A stretch of 64,000 bases of DNA from Bolinopsis microptera (GCF_026151205.1 NC_087083.1:870001-934000); one strand, 5' to 3'; positions 34,901 to 49,900 are shown, counted from the stretch's first letter. Numbers and translations are program-made. The notes: generated from the sequence alone by a model not told the origin.

Positions 34901-37900
34901 TTATTCCTGTTTCATGTGTGTCATAGATTCTCTCGCAAAGCACCTTGTACATGCTTCTTGTACAATTGACGCTGTGTAATGTATAATGTACAAATACAAA
35001 CGGGTCTTTGTGACATTTTTTTGTGACACCAACGTACCTTTATTTTATTCTTGCTTTAAGGGAAATGCATCTTTATATCTGAACTTTAACGCACTTTTCT
35101 TCATTAAACGGGATTGTTTTTTATGTGTTACATTCTTCACTTACAGGTTTACTTACAACTACTCATAAGTAACTGACAAGTTACTTACAGTTTACAAGTT
35201 ACTTTACAGTTACCAGTAACTTACAGGCTCATCAATTTTCAGTAGCCTTGCTGAATGTGGGAGTCAGATTGCTTATTTTGTGGGGGAGAGTTTTTTTTTT
35301 TTTTCAGCTGGTATCTACACACTTTCCACAGCAACATTTGTGCACGACCGCAATAACTTGAAATGGCGATATAAATCACACTATAGCTTTGTGTAACTGT
35401 AACATAATCTTGCATCAATTACAGTGTGGGCGGACCGCCGCGCATAAACCTTAATGAAACACGTACTACGTTGTCGTACCGAAAATTTTGACAAAACGTT
35501 TCTCTGCCAATGATATATCTAACTTTTTATTTAAGTAAGGGAGGTTATTGATATTGAATATCCTACTTATCACGTAAGGTGTGATTATAAACCTTGATTA
35601 TATTCCAACACAAGAAAACATCTAAGCGGAACCTACCGTATATATTTACAAGACGCTGCTTGTTGATAAACATCGAACTCAACGCCAAACAAAATTATTG
35701 GTAAATCTTTTGATGGTGATACTTACCCTTAGTTGCTTATATTGAAGTTGGAAGGGATTTTTATCATTACTCCATATGGAATCTAAAATATTTTCCGAGA
35801 CAGCAATATTTTAAACGGATCAATGGAGTTTCTATTGATGACCCAATGTTTTCATAGAATAAGAAAGAAAGAAATTCCTCGTTGAAATTTCGTGATCGAA
35901 ATTCAGGATAAGGACATCTCTGAAGTCTGAAGTCGCTTAAAACTAAAAAGAAAGAAATAGCGCGTTGAAATTTCGTGATCGAAATTCAGGAATAACTACA
36001 ACTCTGAAGCGCTAAAACGAAAAAGTGCAAATTACCAGTTGGAAATGCTCGCAATCTCAATCTATGTGCATTATTTCACAGCAATGAGGTTCAACGAGTA
36101 AGCACTTTCTAAAACAATCTAAATCTCCTAGAAACCATCTAGCACCTTCTTAGAACCTTCTCTCATCCACCACCCTTTCTTCACCACCTCTCACGCTAAC
36201 CACTTCAGACTAAATGTGGATTCTGGTGTGGAGGTGAAGCATTTTATTTAACACATGACAGTGATTCTGAGAGCTGATAGGTCAAAAGCCGAAGCTGATT
36301 CGATAATTTCTCTCACGTGTCAAAGATTATGCTTCACCTCCCCACCTGAATCCACATTTATCCTTCACACAGATCCGCCGATATTACTTCATACCTGCTT
36401 CTTCTGCTAGCTGCTGCGCTGTAATCAGCGCAGAAGAAGCATGATAAGCGCAGTACATTCTGTCGGTCCTATCTGTGGTATTATGTATCCTAGATAGGTG
36501 TTGCTAGTAGCAGAGTTGGAACTCTGAAACTTGTGGTGGTTTTGACTTTGTGTCAGACTATCTTGCATCAAAATCAGTTCAAGTTGTCAATTTGACGTGC
36601 CTTGCTTCCCCACTACTAGCATCATCTATCATACTTCCTTGTAAAAACTTCCTCGTATATATCTTACTTTCTCTACTGCTTATGCTAATTCTGCGCAAAG
36701 CTTTTGCTACGCATGCATGCTTTTTTCTCAAAAATATACTCAATGTGTCTTGAAATTGAATAATTTACTATTCCCAATGTCACTAAATTTGTCTGTAACC
36801 CTACGTGTAATCTCGTTCTGTCACCGCATATTCTAAACACAAGGAAACATCCTGTTCTGTCCTCCTAAATGTTCTAAACACAAGGAAACATCCTGTTCTG
36901 TCCTCCTAAATGTTCCAAACACAAGGAAACATATTGTTCTGTCCTCCTTAATGTTCCAAACACAAGGAAACATCTTGTTCTGTCCTCCTAAATGTACGGC
37001 AAACTGGCTTTCCCCGGGACTAACGCTGGGACCCCCAGTTTTGATTTCAGTGTGGAGAGTCAGAGGAACAACAAGAGTGTATAGGAGCGTCCCGCTAGTA
37101 CCGGCCTGATGAAGCACCTTGCGGAAGTGTCAAGGACTGGCTGGCTATCATACCCAAGGTAATTTTTGTAATCTTTAATTTGTTAATTCTTATACTTTCT
37201 CTGTTATCCCCAAGTTTTGATTATTGATATGGTTAGAGCTCTTGAGTTTCGCGGGTGTGTGTAGCTAAAATCCGGTGTTACCTGTAATATCCCCGTAATA
37301 ACCCGTGATAAGACCCTGTTAAAATTCACTTGATTCCTTATAATGAGTGGGGGCTCATAAATCAGGTATTTATCCCCACATAAGGATAGTACTAAAAGCA
37401 ATAAAACAATCACTGATTCAGAATTGAGAATCTTAATTCTACAGCACCACACTGTTTCTTGTAAAAATATTTTTATTTATATCAATGTATTAATGTCAAT
37501 GTATATATTATGTATAATAATGTATATAATATATCAATGTATATAATGATGAACCACTTAGCAGTTAGCGAGCTATAACGTATGACGGTGTGCTACATTA
37601 ATATGCTATGAATATAAATATTGTTCGTGCATGACAAGTTTCACTAGCATGCGCCATGCTTCTGCTCACAGTGCCTTTTATTATAGATCAGTTTGCACTT
37701 CTGAAATAAAACGTCTGTGTGATGAATGTTAACAGATGGATCAGTTTACCAGATTGGTTTATTTTATAACATGAAAAATCAAGATTAGCTGTCCCGCCAT
37801 GACAACATCTCTATTTTTAATTTGTATTTGTATTTACCCAGGGCCGAGAAGGGAATTTTCTGGGCCCGGTATGAGTCCCTCTGTGTCCAATTGTATTTGT

Positions 37901-40900
37901 ACTTCCTATTTCAATTCTTTGCTCCCTACCGATTTGAAACCGGAAAAAGCACTTTTTACAATTTTGAACCTTAAACTAATTAATTCGAATACTTTTTCTA
38001 ATTATACGTTACTAAGGTTATTTGTTTTAAGTTTGATAGGAAATCAATAAAAAATACAACGGCACTCTGGGGCCTGCCGAGAACTGTACTTTAACCACTC
38101 GGAGGTTTTTAAACAGTCCCAGTTAGATTACCTCCAGATAACTTATCTTCCTAGAAATATAACATGAAGATATGCATACCACTCACTCTGCCATTATCCT
38201 GTCTTGTTTGTTTTCGTCCAGCTCGAATTGGGATTATTTCTGTTATACAGGGGGCGGGGGGGTGCATTATATGGCTCCAAGGTGTTTTTTTACTTATAGC
38301 CGATTCATATTCTAAATATTTTTTTTTGTATTCGATTTTTTCTTGTACGTTAAAAGGAAACATGTGAAGGTTTTTTAGTGGTGCCAACTACGAACTTTCA
38401 AACCTAAAGGATGGTAATTAATTGATTAATTAAATGGGAGGGGGGGGTCTTCTAACACAGCCATGTTTCGTATTTGAGACCTGTAACTTGCAGATGGTAT
38501 ACGGTAATTACTCCTTCGCAGAGTCTGTTGCCGATTCTTAGAGGCCTCTCCCAATCAATATCGAATTGCTTATACTGGTGGTTTCGAAAATGCTAGAAAC
38601 TCCATCTAGTTAATATTAGCCGATTAAAAGCGATGTCGGTCGCGTATATTTTTTCAAACCACTTAATCAAGAAAACGGTAAGTGTTAGGGCACTGGTTTT
38701 TTTCGATATATTGCCGACAAAACTAGAGGAATTGTTTGTTTTTTTAGTTTAAAAAATAGGCATATCTTTTATCGATGGTAATTTATCTCCGCAACAGCTC
38801 TATCTAAAATATATACGAGATCTAATTTGATACAGAGACTTAGGCTCTGCCGGTACCAGAGGTAATTTCGTTTTACCCTCTCTCTGCGCTCTCTCCCGCC
38901 AGAGATCATGCTTGTGGAATGCGGGTTTTTTAAGGAAATAGAATTCTGTGCGTGAAGTCACGTTTGATTCCGAGAATCACGTTAGACGTGAAAATCATGT
39001 TTTGACTTGAATTGAATGGCTGATGCAACAATCCCAATCACTTTTTTGAAAAAAAAAATCCCACGAATGAGACAATCTCTTTTAGCTTGAATATCGTAGT
39101 CAATCTGAGTACCTACGAGACATATTTATATTCGACATAATTCCCGGTAACTTTTTTTTTAAAAATGATTACATCGGAACGAAATGATTTTCGTACCATT
39201 TAAATATGTCTCGTAAAGTCGTAGGTAGCTACGGCTCACATTTTTTTTAGGACAGACGTATTTTATATACAAAAGCATTTATAATAACTAGCAGGAACCA
39301 GTCTAACGCAAGTGTTGTCAAGAACTCGAGAGACTAAAATAATTATTAAATATTTAATTCGCGTTTTGATATTTGACACAACTTGGGAGTCAAATTTTGG
39401 CACCAAAATTTCTTATTTCCTTGGGCCAATTTACATTTTCATGCTGATTGGGCCATTAAAGCATTTGACCCAGTCAAAAAAGTTTAAGTTGTATATCTTT
39501 TACGGTTTTTGCGGAAAGTCGCGTTAAAGTTGATGCCGTGGTGTCAGTAAAATGGCACGGATCCATCCATATATCCATATATATTGTCCCGCTTTATATA
39601 TAGTAAGATTTGACTCGATCCAATCATTAAATTTCCAAATATCTTAAAATGCGAAAATGTATATAATATATTTATATATACTCGTTTAGTTTCCTAAGCT
39701 TAAGCACTCTAGGGGACTGGGGAGTGAATAGATCTACCACTTAGCATAGCTCCTAACTCATAATGAGTTTGTAGAGAACTCGGGTTCCTATTTCTGATAT
39801 AAACTACACTCTGATATGAACTACACTCTGATATAAACTACACTCAGATATGAACGACACTCTGATATAAACTACACTCTGATATAAACTACACTCTGAT
39901 ATGAACTACACTCTGATATAAACTACACTCTGATATGAACTACACTCTGATATAAACTACACTCTGATATAAACTACACTCTGATATAAACTACACTCTG
40001 ATTATAATATCAATATCATTAACTCCATGATGTGATGTGTATCTGTGTGGTATGTACCACGTCATTACACTTACCTAATTGGAGGTATCACCCAGTCTGA
40101 CTTGATCAGACTACGCACAGAAATATATTTTATTTTCATTCCAGGGTCTTACTTGTAGTCATCTTAATCCCTGCTGGGTTTTCCTTTTTTCAGTGTCAGT
40201 ATTCATTGTCTTAGAACATAGTAGTATTCATTGTCTTAGAACATAGTATTATCCATTGTCTTAGAACATAATACACCCAATACAGTAAACCCCGATTTAC
40301 CGCGGAGTTTGGGAGAAAGGAAAAAGACGCGGTAAATTGGGGTTTGCGGTAAATCGGGGTTTTGATTGTTTACATTACGTACATAATAGTATTCATTGCT
40401 TTGGTACTCAGTAGTATTCAATATCTTAAATGCTATAAAAGTAATAATTAAGAACATTATGTTATTCTCCTCTTCCGGGAAACCGTCTGTATTATAATGA
40501 CTATTATTTAAGGTTCAGGGACCAGGGTATTGTTCTAACTTAAACTTCTATTTAGGAGCATACAAGGAGCTAGTTTTATTTAACTGTCCTCATTTTTTAG
40601 AATTTGTGTGAGAACAATTTGCGTTACAAAGCACAGACCAATGTTTAATCAACTAGTGTTAACTTACTGCCTACTGAGCTTGGGTTACATGTGAATACAT
40701 TTTTTAAATTGTTCAGAACATAATACACCTTACATATTATAGTTACACGAAGACAATTACACAAATATTGCCGCTGCTACTGAGCTAGCTCTATTCTGTC
40801 CCCTCATTGGACACGGGGACTTGCTCTCCTTTTAAACTAGTTTATAAACGAACTAGTTTATCAATAAACTAGTTTATAGATAAACTAGTTTATTAGTGAT

Positions 40901-43900
40901 CTTTCAAATCGTAATCTGTCAAACGTCGGATTGCGTTGATCCTAATATGGTTATTTTGTGTCGCTGAATCATTTAACAAATGAGTTTCAGTCATTTTGTC
41001 TGTCTGACAGCAACATTTTTTTCAATGCCCATCGTTGTAAATTAAATGCTACCTTTATTTTGTTTAATTTTCATACTTCCTTCTTCTTGAACTTGGTAAT
41101 AATTTGTTCTTTTCTTTTTACTTTTATTTCATTAATCGGAATTAAATCGGAATTAAATCTTGAAACTCGGATATTATTTTAGATTTCATTTCAATACATA
41201 ATACTTATATATTATTTTTCTTGTAAATGATTTCTAATGTCTTTCTCTATATCTTATCGTTAAAATAAATCACAAGAAAAGATCAAACTCCGAACACCCG
41301 GACTGACTAATCACAATACCAGATACCCTCAAGATGGGATGCAGCAGAAAAGCATGTGGTATCTTCTCCGCAATCCTACTCTTCCTAGCCTTTGTAGTGC
41401 TCGCCCTGCTTCTGGTATTCGTCGTCAAAGACAACATCAAGAACCCAATCCAAGCCCGAACTAAAAACGCTGGAATAATCCTCGGAAAAACAGTAACCCT
41501 AAAAGATGACGTCACTGAAATGCACGAGTTCCACAATATTCGCTACGCTGTGGCTCCTATCGGAGAGCTAAGGTTCAGACCTCCAGTCAGACCGGTGGTA
41601 GACCCTGAGCAGGGTGTGGAAGCTAGTGACGAAACACCCGTGGTGTGTGTCCAGGCGGATACAGGTGTTGGAGTGGAGGATTGTTTAGTGCTGAGTGTCC
41701 GGTCACGTGATCTGACTGGTTCTAAACCAGTTCTGGTGTGGATTCACGGTGGAGGGTTAGCTACAGGGTACGGGATGATGCAGGGTTACAGCTTTGATGC
41801 TGAGGTGACCCATAAGGTTGATGCTGTGACTGTTAACATCAACTTCAGGCTTGGGTTCATAGGTTTCAGTTCAGTGGAGGAGCTGTGGGATGAGGAAGCA
41901 GGGGTTTATGCTAATAATGGAATCAGAGATATGATCGCAGCTTTAGACTGGATACAAGATAATATCGCAGCGTTTGGAGGAGACCCTGGCTCAGTAACCC
42001 TGATTGGTGAGAGTGGAGGTGCCACAGCTATACTGGCTCTAGTCTCATCCCCGCTAGCTAACAACAAGTTCCACGCAGCTATCGCCCAAAGCCCCGCTCC
42101 AGAGATGAGATTCACACACATTAACGGAGATGCCTACCAGAGAACGATAGTAGACCAAGCAAACTGTACCCAGGAAGCTGCTGAAGACAGGAAACAGTGT
42201 TTGTTAGACCTACCTGCCCACAAATTCTCAAGGGAATACATCGAGATTGTTAACGGAGACGCGTATTTCACGTTCCCTAAATCCCAGACTGAGGACGCTG
42301 AAGTGGTCGGCCTGGTAATGATAGATCCGGTTGTTGTGACTGTGACTCCTAGGAACTTGAAATCAGCTGGCTTCACCCCGTCCTCACCTCTACCCATCAT
42401 TGTTTCTAGCCTAGCGGAGGAGAACTATGTTATGAGTTGGTTGTTTAGCCCGCCCTTTGCTTCTGAAGCTGATTTGAAAACAGCTATGCAGCCTCTTTTT
42501 GAAAACCTAACAGATGAAGATAATGCCATGGAAACAGCAATTGCCCTGTACCCTGACACCGAGCCCACCACCATCTGGAGCTTAATGACCTGTGATATGA
42601 GAGCTACCTGTCCTTCTAACGATGTAGCAGAGGCCATGTCTGGTGCTGCTAACAGGGATATCTACAGGCTGTACATCACCCATAGGTCCTCTGTAGGCAT
42701 TCCTGCTATCCATGCGTACGATTCAATAGCGTTCTTCGGGTACAACAGTGCTCTTCTTCCGTTCACAGCACAGGAGTCAGACATTAAATTTGAGAACCAT
42801 TATATTGACATGGTGAAAAAACTGGCTCAGGATAAGAAGTTTGATGATGGTTGGACCCCGTTCCCCGGGAAGTCAATGATTTACGAGAATACTGATGAGA
42901 TTTCCAACATTGGAAGCACTGAACCCCAAGGTTCCATTTGTGAGAAGCTGACTGAAATGGACTTGGTCAAATATGGATGGCAAAATTAATTGCACGCATT
43001 TTATTTTTGTAACTCTGTTTTTATGAGCGATTTTCATGCATGAAATATTGAAATAAGGGCCATAATATGATGCAATTTTAATTACTTAACTAATTTTTTA
43101 AACTGTTTAATACAACATGTAGAAATATATCAAGAACAAACAGGCCTTTTTAAGGGCGAATCGTTAGAATTTACACTAAGTATGTACATGTACTGTAATG
43201 ACCCTTATCACAGAGCTGGCAAGCACGACCGTCGCCATTGTACTCATTATACTATTTACCCCTGAGGCAAAATTGTGAAGGTTTGTGATTACGCAAACCT
43301 GATTACACAAAATAAAACTATATGATTTTATCTTAGTTTGTTGATAAAATTACATACACATATTATAAATATAATATTGTCATTACATTCTAGACACAAG
43401 ACAGTTGCAAGCTTATTTCTTGTCCATAACAATTCTAATAACAATTCTAAGCATTATTCAGAATGAATAGGTTACTGTATGTACTATGTAGCTTCTTTCC
43501 AGGGTAAAATGTATAAAATTATAAAGAAACTACATCAAAGAAGAAGCTACATTAAAGACTCAAAAAATTATAAAACTATACAACATGATCTAATTTCGTT
43601 TAAAAACCTTATTACATACTAATAGTTTATCCCGAATCAACTCAAAATTGCTCAGACTTCAGACTATAACTTCAGACTATGCAAATTACTTACACTGTTC
43701 ATTGTTCAATCGCCACCGCCGTCACCTCCGCCCCCGCCGTCACCTCCGTCGTAACCCCCGCCGAAATCCCCGCCATCCCCGCCGTAATGCCCATCACAAC
43801 ACTCACAACAGCTACAATTGCAGCAATAAACAATCATTAAACCGCCGACGATTACGACTGCTACCGCGATAAGTGGAATGATAAGCTCATCAGTATCCGA

Positions 43901-46900
43901 GCTACCACTGCTACGAATCTTAATTCGCCTAGAATCGTAGCTTACCGCCCTTCTTCTATCACTGTGAAATGAGATGATTAATGAAATGCAGATTCAACAT
44001 GCTTATTAAAATGTTTCTATCATAGGAATGTGTCTCCGTTCTTTGTACTGTCCTATGTACAGTAATTTTACCCCGATTTACTGCAGAGTTTGGGAGAAAG
44101 GGAAAATGAGCTGGAAATTCGGGTCTGGTAAATTCGGGTTTCATTGTAAATGGAAACTTATAATTTAAGAATGTACTTACGAGGCCTCGCTGAGGCTGTA
44201 AATCAACAAAACAGCAAAAACTGCTACAGTCAGGGCTGTCCATGTGGTTAACTTTATCATGTCTTGAGAAAGGAAAAGGAGATAAACACCTCAGGCCATC
44301 CCAACTTGCGGGAAAAAACTGCCCTTGTATCTTGTATTGTAGGTGTTGTTTTCATCTTAGATTTATTTCCGAAATATTCTCGATATTGCTTTTATTTTAT
44401 GATAAGAAAAAAAAGGAAAACGTGTCTAAGCGTTCAAATCACTATACACTATACACTCATGATCATATGATCAAAACACAAAGCTTTGAAATATACTTTT
44501 TTCTGTTTGAGATTTGAATAACGTTACTGTAATGTTCCAAATTATATTTTAAATGTTCGAATATAGCTTACTATATATAAAGCGAGACGATATATAATAA
44601 ATATCCCTACCATTTTACTGACACCACGGCATCAACTTTAACACGAATTTCCGCAAACTTGAACTTTTTGACTGGTTCAAAAGCTTATATGGTCTTCAAA
44701 TCAGCATGAAAGAATAAAAAATTGGCCAAGGAATGAGAATTTTAGTGCCCAAAATGTGGACCGCCAAGTGGTGTCAAAAACGCGAATTAAATAGGTAATA
44801 ATTATTTTAGTCTCTTGAGTCTTGACACCACTTTAGGGTTAGACCAATGAATTTTAGTCAAGAATGTTCTATTAGGCTACTGATTCAAACAATCGAAAGG
44901 GAATGATCAGAGACCGTGAAACTGTGAAATAGAAGCGACACATTTGTGGTACAAAACCATCAATTAATCTACTAACCAGTATCCAGTTACCAGTGTTGCT
45001 GGGTAACTTACTTAAAGACTTAACAACACTCCCGTCCCACCTGTTCCACTCACAGCTCTCACACAAGTTGTGATTCTGTGCGGTGCTCCGAACACCAGCC
45101 CTACCAGCCCGTCTACAACTTAGAGCTAGCACGTGCCACGTGGTTAGCACGTGGTTAGCACGTGGTTAGCACGTGTTTTGGCGGTTTGTGTCACGTGCTA
45201 GGTAGTCTCGTCCCCATCTGAATCAGCCAGTGTTAGATAATATTTGTGTTAGCACATGATACGGTCGTTAGCTGAAACACTATCCCGGTCATTCTCGACT
45301 AAATCCGGCTCATTTTTGACTGGAAATAGTGGTACGTGCATCGTTTGATTTTCTGGAATTAGCTTGATTTTGTCGCTGTGATCTACAGCGCTTGGTGACT
45401 GTATGGGGCTGAGTATGTTGACTAAGTATCAGTGTTTTGATGACTGGTTAGTGGTTATATATTATATTATTATGTACATAGTTTAGTATTTCATAGTTTA
45501 GCTGTGCCTGATAAAACGTTGTAAGTGAAGGGTTGTGGCTGGCATTGGTTTGTTATAACGGTACAATTTCTGAGCTGTAATCAGCTTATATTTTGGGGAT
45601 GTAATTTTCAACATGTTATTCTTATAATCACGATCTCTTCCAATGAATTACAGCGTGAAAACCTGTTATTTTCCAATTTTCCAAATGACCTAATTTAGCT
45701 TCAATGGTAATACTACCATATAAGGTAAGGTTTATTACCATACAAGGTAAATCTCTTCCCTCATCAGATCACAAGCTCGTATAATTAATCACGACGATAG
45801 TATCATGTTAAATTCCAATTTGGCAAATTACTTCCTATTAGAGTATTCAGCCAGCTTGTCAGCTTTATAAATGCTTTTGTGTAGGCTGCGTCTTCGTTTG
45901 TTTTCTTTGTATTCTTTGAGTTTTCGTTGTGTTTTCATTGTGTTTTTTTTGTGTGTTTTTTTGCATTTTCCCACCCTCTTTTCTGCCTTTACATCTAGAA
46001 TAAAATTCCCTCCACTCAAATAACATTGTTATTTGTTATATATTAACAATACATTTCCCCTCCACACAGTATACACATGACAAAAAGACGAAAATGAAGA
46101 AAAACTGTAAGATACTGTCCGTAGTTCTCGTCTTCTTGGTGGCCGTCTCAATTGCAATAATCCTCCTAATCCTCCTCCTTTACAAGAACAACGACATCGT
46201 AGTAAGAACAACCAGTGCGGGGAAGGTCATTGGAAAAACAGTAACCCTAAACGATGGAAACACAAAAATCCACGAGTTCCACAATATACGTTACGCTGAA
46301 CCGCCTACAGGAGAGTCAAGGTTCAGACCTCCAGTTAGGCACATGATATCTGACCCAGGACAGGAGGTTAAAGCAAAAGATGACATTGCTATCACGTGTA
46401 TCCAGGCTGATTCGGGGGAGGGGACTGAAGATTGTTTGGTGTTAACTGTACGGTCTAGTGACGTGACGGAGTCCAAACCTGTGCTTGTATGGATCCATGG
46501 TGGCGGGTTAATGTCTGGGTATGGGGAGGCAGTTGGATACAGTTTTGATTCTGAGATTACCCATAAGGTTGATGCTGTGACTGTTAACATTAACTACAGG
46601 TTGGGCTTCCTTGGTTTCAGTTCAGTGGAGGAGCTGTGGGATGAGGAAGCAGGGGTTTATGCTAATAACGGTATCAGAGATATGATCGCAGCTTTAGACT
46701 GGATACAAGATAATATCGCAGCGTTTGGAGGAGACCCTGGCTCAGTAACCCTGATTGGTGAGAGTGGAGGTGCCACAGCTGTCCTTGCTCTAGTCTCATC
46801 CCCGCTAGCTAACAACAAGTTCCACGCAGCTATCGCCCAAAGCCCCGCTCCAGAGATGAGATTCACACACGAACAAGGAAATGATTTTCAGAGAGAGCTG

Positions 46901-49900
46901 CTTGACAGAGCCGGGTGCACGCAAGAAGATCTTGCAGGTCGGAAACAATGTCTGTTAGACATCCCAGCCAATAAGTTCTCAGGGAAAGGAGGAGTGAACA
47001 TGACTAGTGGGGGGGCTTACTTTGAGTTTCCTATGTCTGGGGGGGAGAGAGGTGAGTATGTAGGACTTATCATGGTGGATCCAACTGTGGTTACAGTATC
47101 TCCCCGGGATCTGAAGGAGGCTGACTTCACCCCAACTTCACCTATCTCCATCATAGTGTCCAACACAGCTGCGGAAACATACAACGTGTGGTTGTGGCCG
47201 TTTGTACCACCATTTAACACAGAAGATCAGCTGAAAGCTAAACTGGAACCACTCATCGAAGAGATCTCAAATGTTGAAAATGTGATGGATACAGTTATAG
47301 CCCTGTACCCTGACCAAGACCCCACCATGATATGGACTCACATGACCACTGACATGAGAGCAACATGTCCTTCCAACGATGTGGCAGAGGGTATGTCTGC
47401 TGCAACTAACCGGGATATCTACAGACTTTATGTCAGTCATAGCCCTTCGTTTGCTCTCGCACCTTTCCATGCTTATGATTCATATGCCTTTTTCGGGTAT
47501 GAATCAGATGGCATAGAACCGCCTACTATTACCAACATGGACATAAAGTTCCAATCACATTACATTGAGATGGTAAAGAGGTTTTCTCGGGATAAGAAGT
47601 TTGATGATAAATGGACCACTTACCCCGGTGCAACTATGATGTACGAGAACTCTGATACTATTTCTAACGCTGGAGCTGCTAAGCCTCAGGAGGCTGTTTG
47701 TGAAAAGCTGGCTGAACTGGATTTGGTTAAATATGGATCACAAAATAAATGATGAAACTTTGAAAGAAAGTTCAGATTGATACCAAGACAGCTTTAATAT
47801 CTTGTTTTAAAGACTACGCAATAAGTTGGAGGAATTGATACTACTCGCAACAAGAACTGTGACCCTGGAATCCACTTTTCAATGGTTTTTTTCATCCAGA
47901 AACTCTATTTATGGCCATCCTTGTTTTCATATTATATCATGGTAGCTTGTCGATTTTTGTTTTTACATCATACACCAAAAAATATCTGATTGAACATTTA
48001 TTTGTGATTAACCTGTTATATTGGGTATTAATCAAAAATTTCTAGATATCGCTGTCAACATATTTAGTATAGAAGAGAAATATATATATTTGTAGCATAG
48101 AAAAAAAAATATAGAAGATAAATTAGTATTTAGTTCATGTTGATATACAATTATTATTGATATAAAATTGATAAAATTCTATTACTTGTTAAATTTATTG
48201 CTGGTTAAATTGAAGCGATTCCCCTTTTGCTGGGACATAAAGAAATATTCCCAGCCACATATTTAGTTTCAATTCTGCATGTATGCACTAGTCACATGCA
48301 CATAAAACCAGTAACCAGACACTACAACAAATATATTCGGACGCAATGAAACTACCGGACCACGATGTATTGTATGGGGACTTGCCACCCCATGGCAACA
48401 TTAAAATATATCGACTCTGTTACATCGTTTCCTGTTAATATAAAACTCCGTTACAAAATGAACTGGGATCTGTACTCCTGAGTATTATTAATTCAACTAT
48501 AAACCGAGGATTCACTGTTCTCGTAAAGCCAAAGAATAATTCTATACTATTACTACAGGGTGGTCCAGAAGTAACTGCCCACACGCAACCCTTTAATAAC
48601 TCACGTATTTCTTCTTATAATTGCACAGAAATTTCAGAGATTGTAGATATGGGACAAACATAATATGTAGATTTACTGAAAGTTTCGTCAAATTTAATTA
48701 ATTACAGTTGGTGTGGCACGCCACTCCCTCTTTTTCACTATTGTCACCATAAAGTGGGAACGCTTTCAGCTAGGAACTTCAAAGTTTCTAGACACATATG
48801 GCTTGATAATTGAAGTGCTTTCCCAAAATTTCAAGTTGTTTTTCACAATTTAACCTAGTTATTTTGGGCCACCCTGTACTAGTATTAGAGCTTTTTTTTT
48901 AATATTAAAACGAAGCCTTCATGTTACTGAGCCAGGGTTTCCATCACGTTACATAATACCCAATAAATGTAATAAATTTGTAGTGTTGTAATTAGTGAAA
49001 ACTATAAATTAACTCTCGTATTTCAGAAATGTTAACCTAACTTCTACAGGAGGAGCTTGCTACGCTAAAACGAACAGTCGAGAACATCAAGGATCCACTT
49101 TATCGGTTCTTTGAACGGGAGTGCACTATTGGACGTAACCTCCTCAAAACTGTTCTTACTGATCTCAACGATATCTCTCAGGTTGGTGCTAAGAATTTCG
49201 TGCACGTGCACTGTGCAGTGTTCTGCACGTGCACTGTGCAGTGTTCTGCACGTGCACTGTGCAGTGTTCTGCACGTGCACTGTGCAGTGTTCTGCACGTG
49301 CACTCTGCACTGTGAAGTGTTCTACACGTGCACTGTGCAGTGTTCTGCACGTGCACTGTCAGCGTTCTATACGTGCGCTGTCAGTGTTCTGCGTGTGCGC
49401 TCGAAGTACTGCTCGTTATTGCACGTTCACACTTCACCCTACCTTTTCCGCGCAGTGATATAATAATTTATTGAGCACTCCAAATCCTGCATTAGCTTCC
49501 AGATATGCTTATAAACACGGCACTCCCTTTAAAGATAAGAAGACTAATTACAAAAACGTTAAACCCTTCTTCTACCAGGTATGTGATCTGAAAAAGAAGC
49601 AAACAAACTACATACGTGGACTCCTCTCAGACCTACAGAAGGGAATAGTCCCTAAATCGTGGCTTAGATACAACGTACCAGGGGTAACCATTAACCCCTG
49701 GATCATTGACTTCTCCGAGAGGATCAGACAGCTACAAACGATTGTAGAGGCAGCACAGAAGGGCCAGACTGCCCTGAAGGAGATGTCCGTTTGGCTGGGT
49801 AAATTTTATTTATTTATTTATTTGTTTTTTTTTTTAAATGTATATTTTTTTCGTAGCCAATTAGTTGTAGGGTTCTTTTTTGTTAATTTACCGATGGATT

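Larger units (their letters stand above)
37159..41333. other. First part of the large dynein intron (right arm)
   Basis: No gene recognised between the dynein exon and esterase A. Contains the end of the right-only block (to ~38045), a dispersed repeat (39287-39608), the 17-18 bp array (39796-40003), a small palindromic repeat (40270-40370) and the TAAACTAGTTTA palindromes (40846-40905). An open frame at 37799-38050 has no recognisable domain. Confidence 0.55.

Noticed and set aside
36833-37117. 94-codon minus-strand frame
   Set aside because: Covers the 43-bp minisatellite and the antisense of a dynein exon.
37799-38050. 83-codon open frame in the right-only block
   Set aside because: No domain, no splice context and no counterpart in the left arm.
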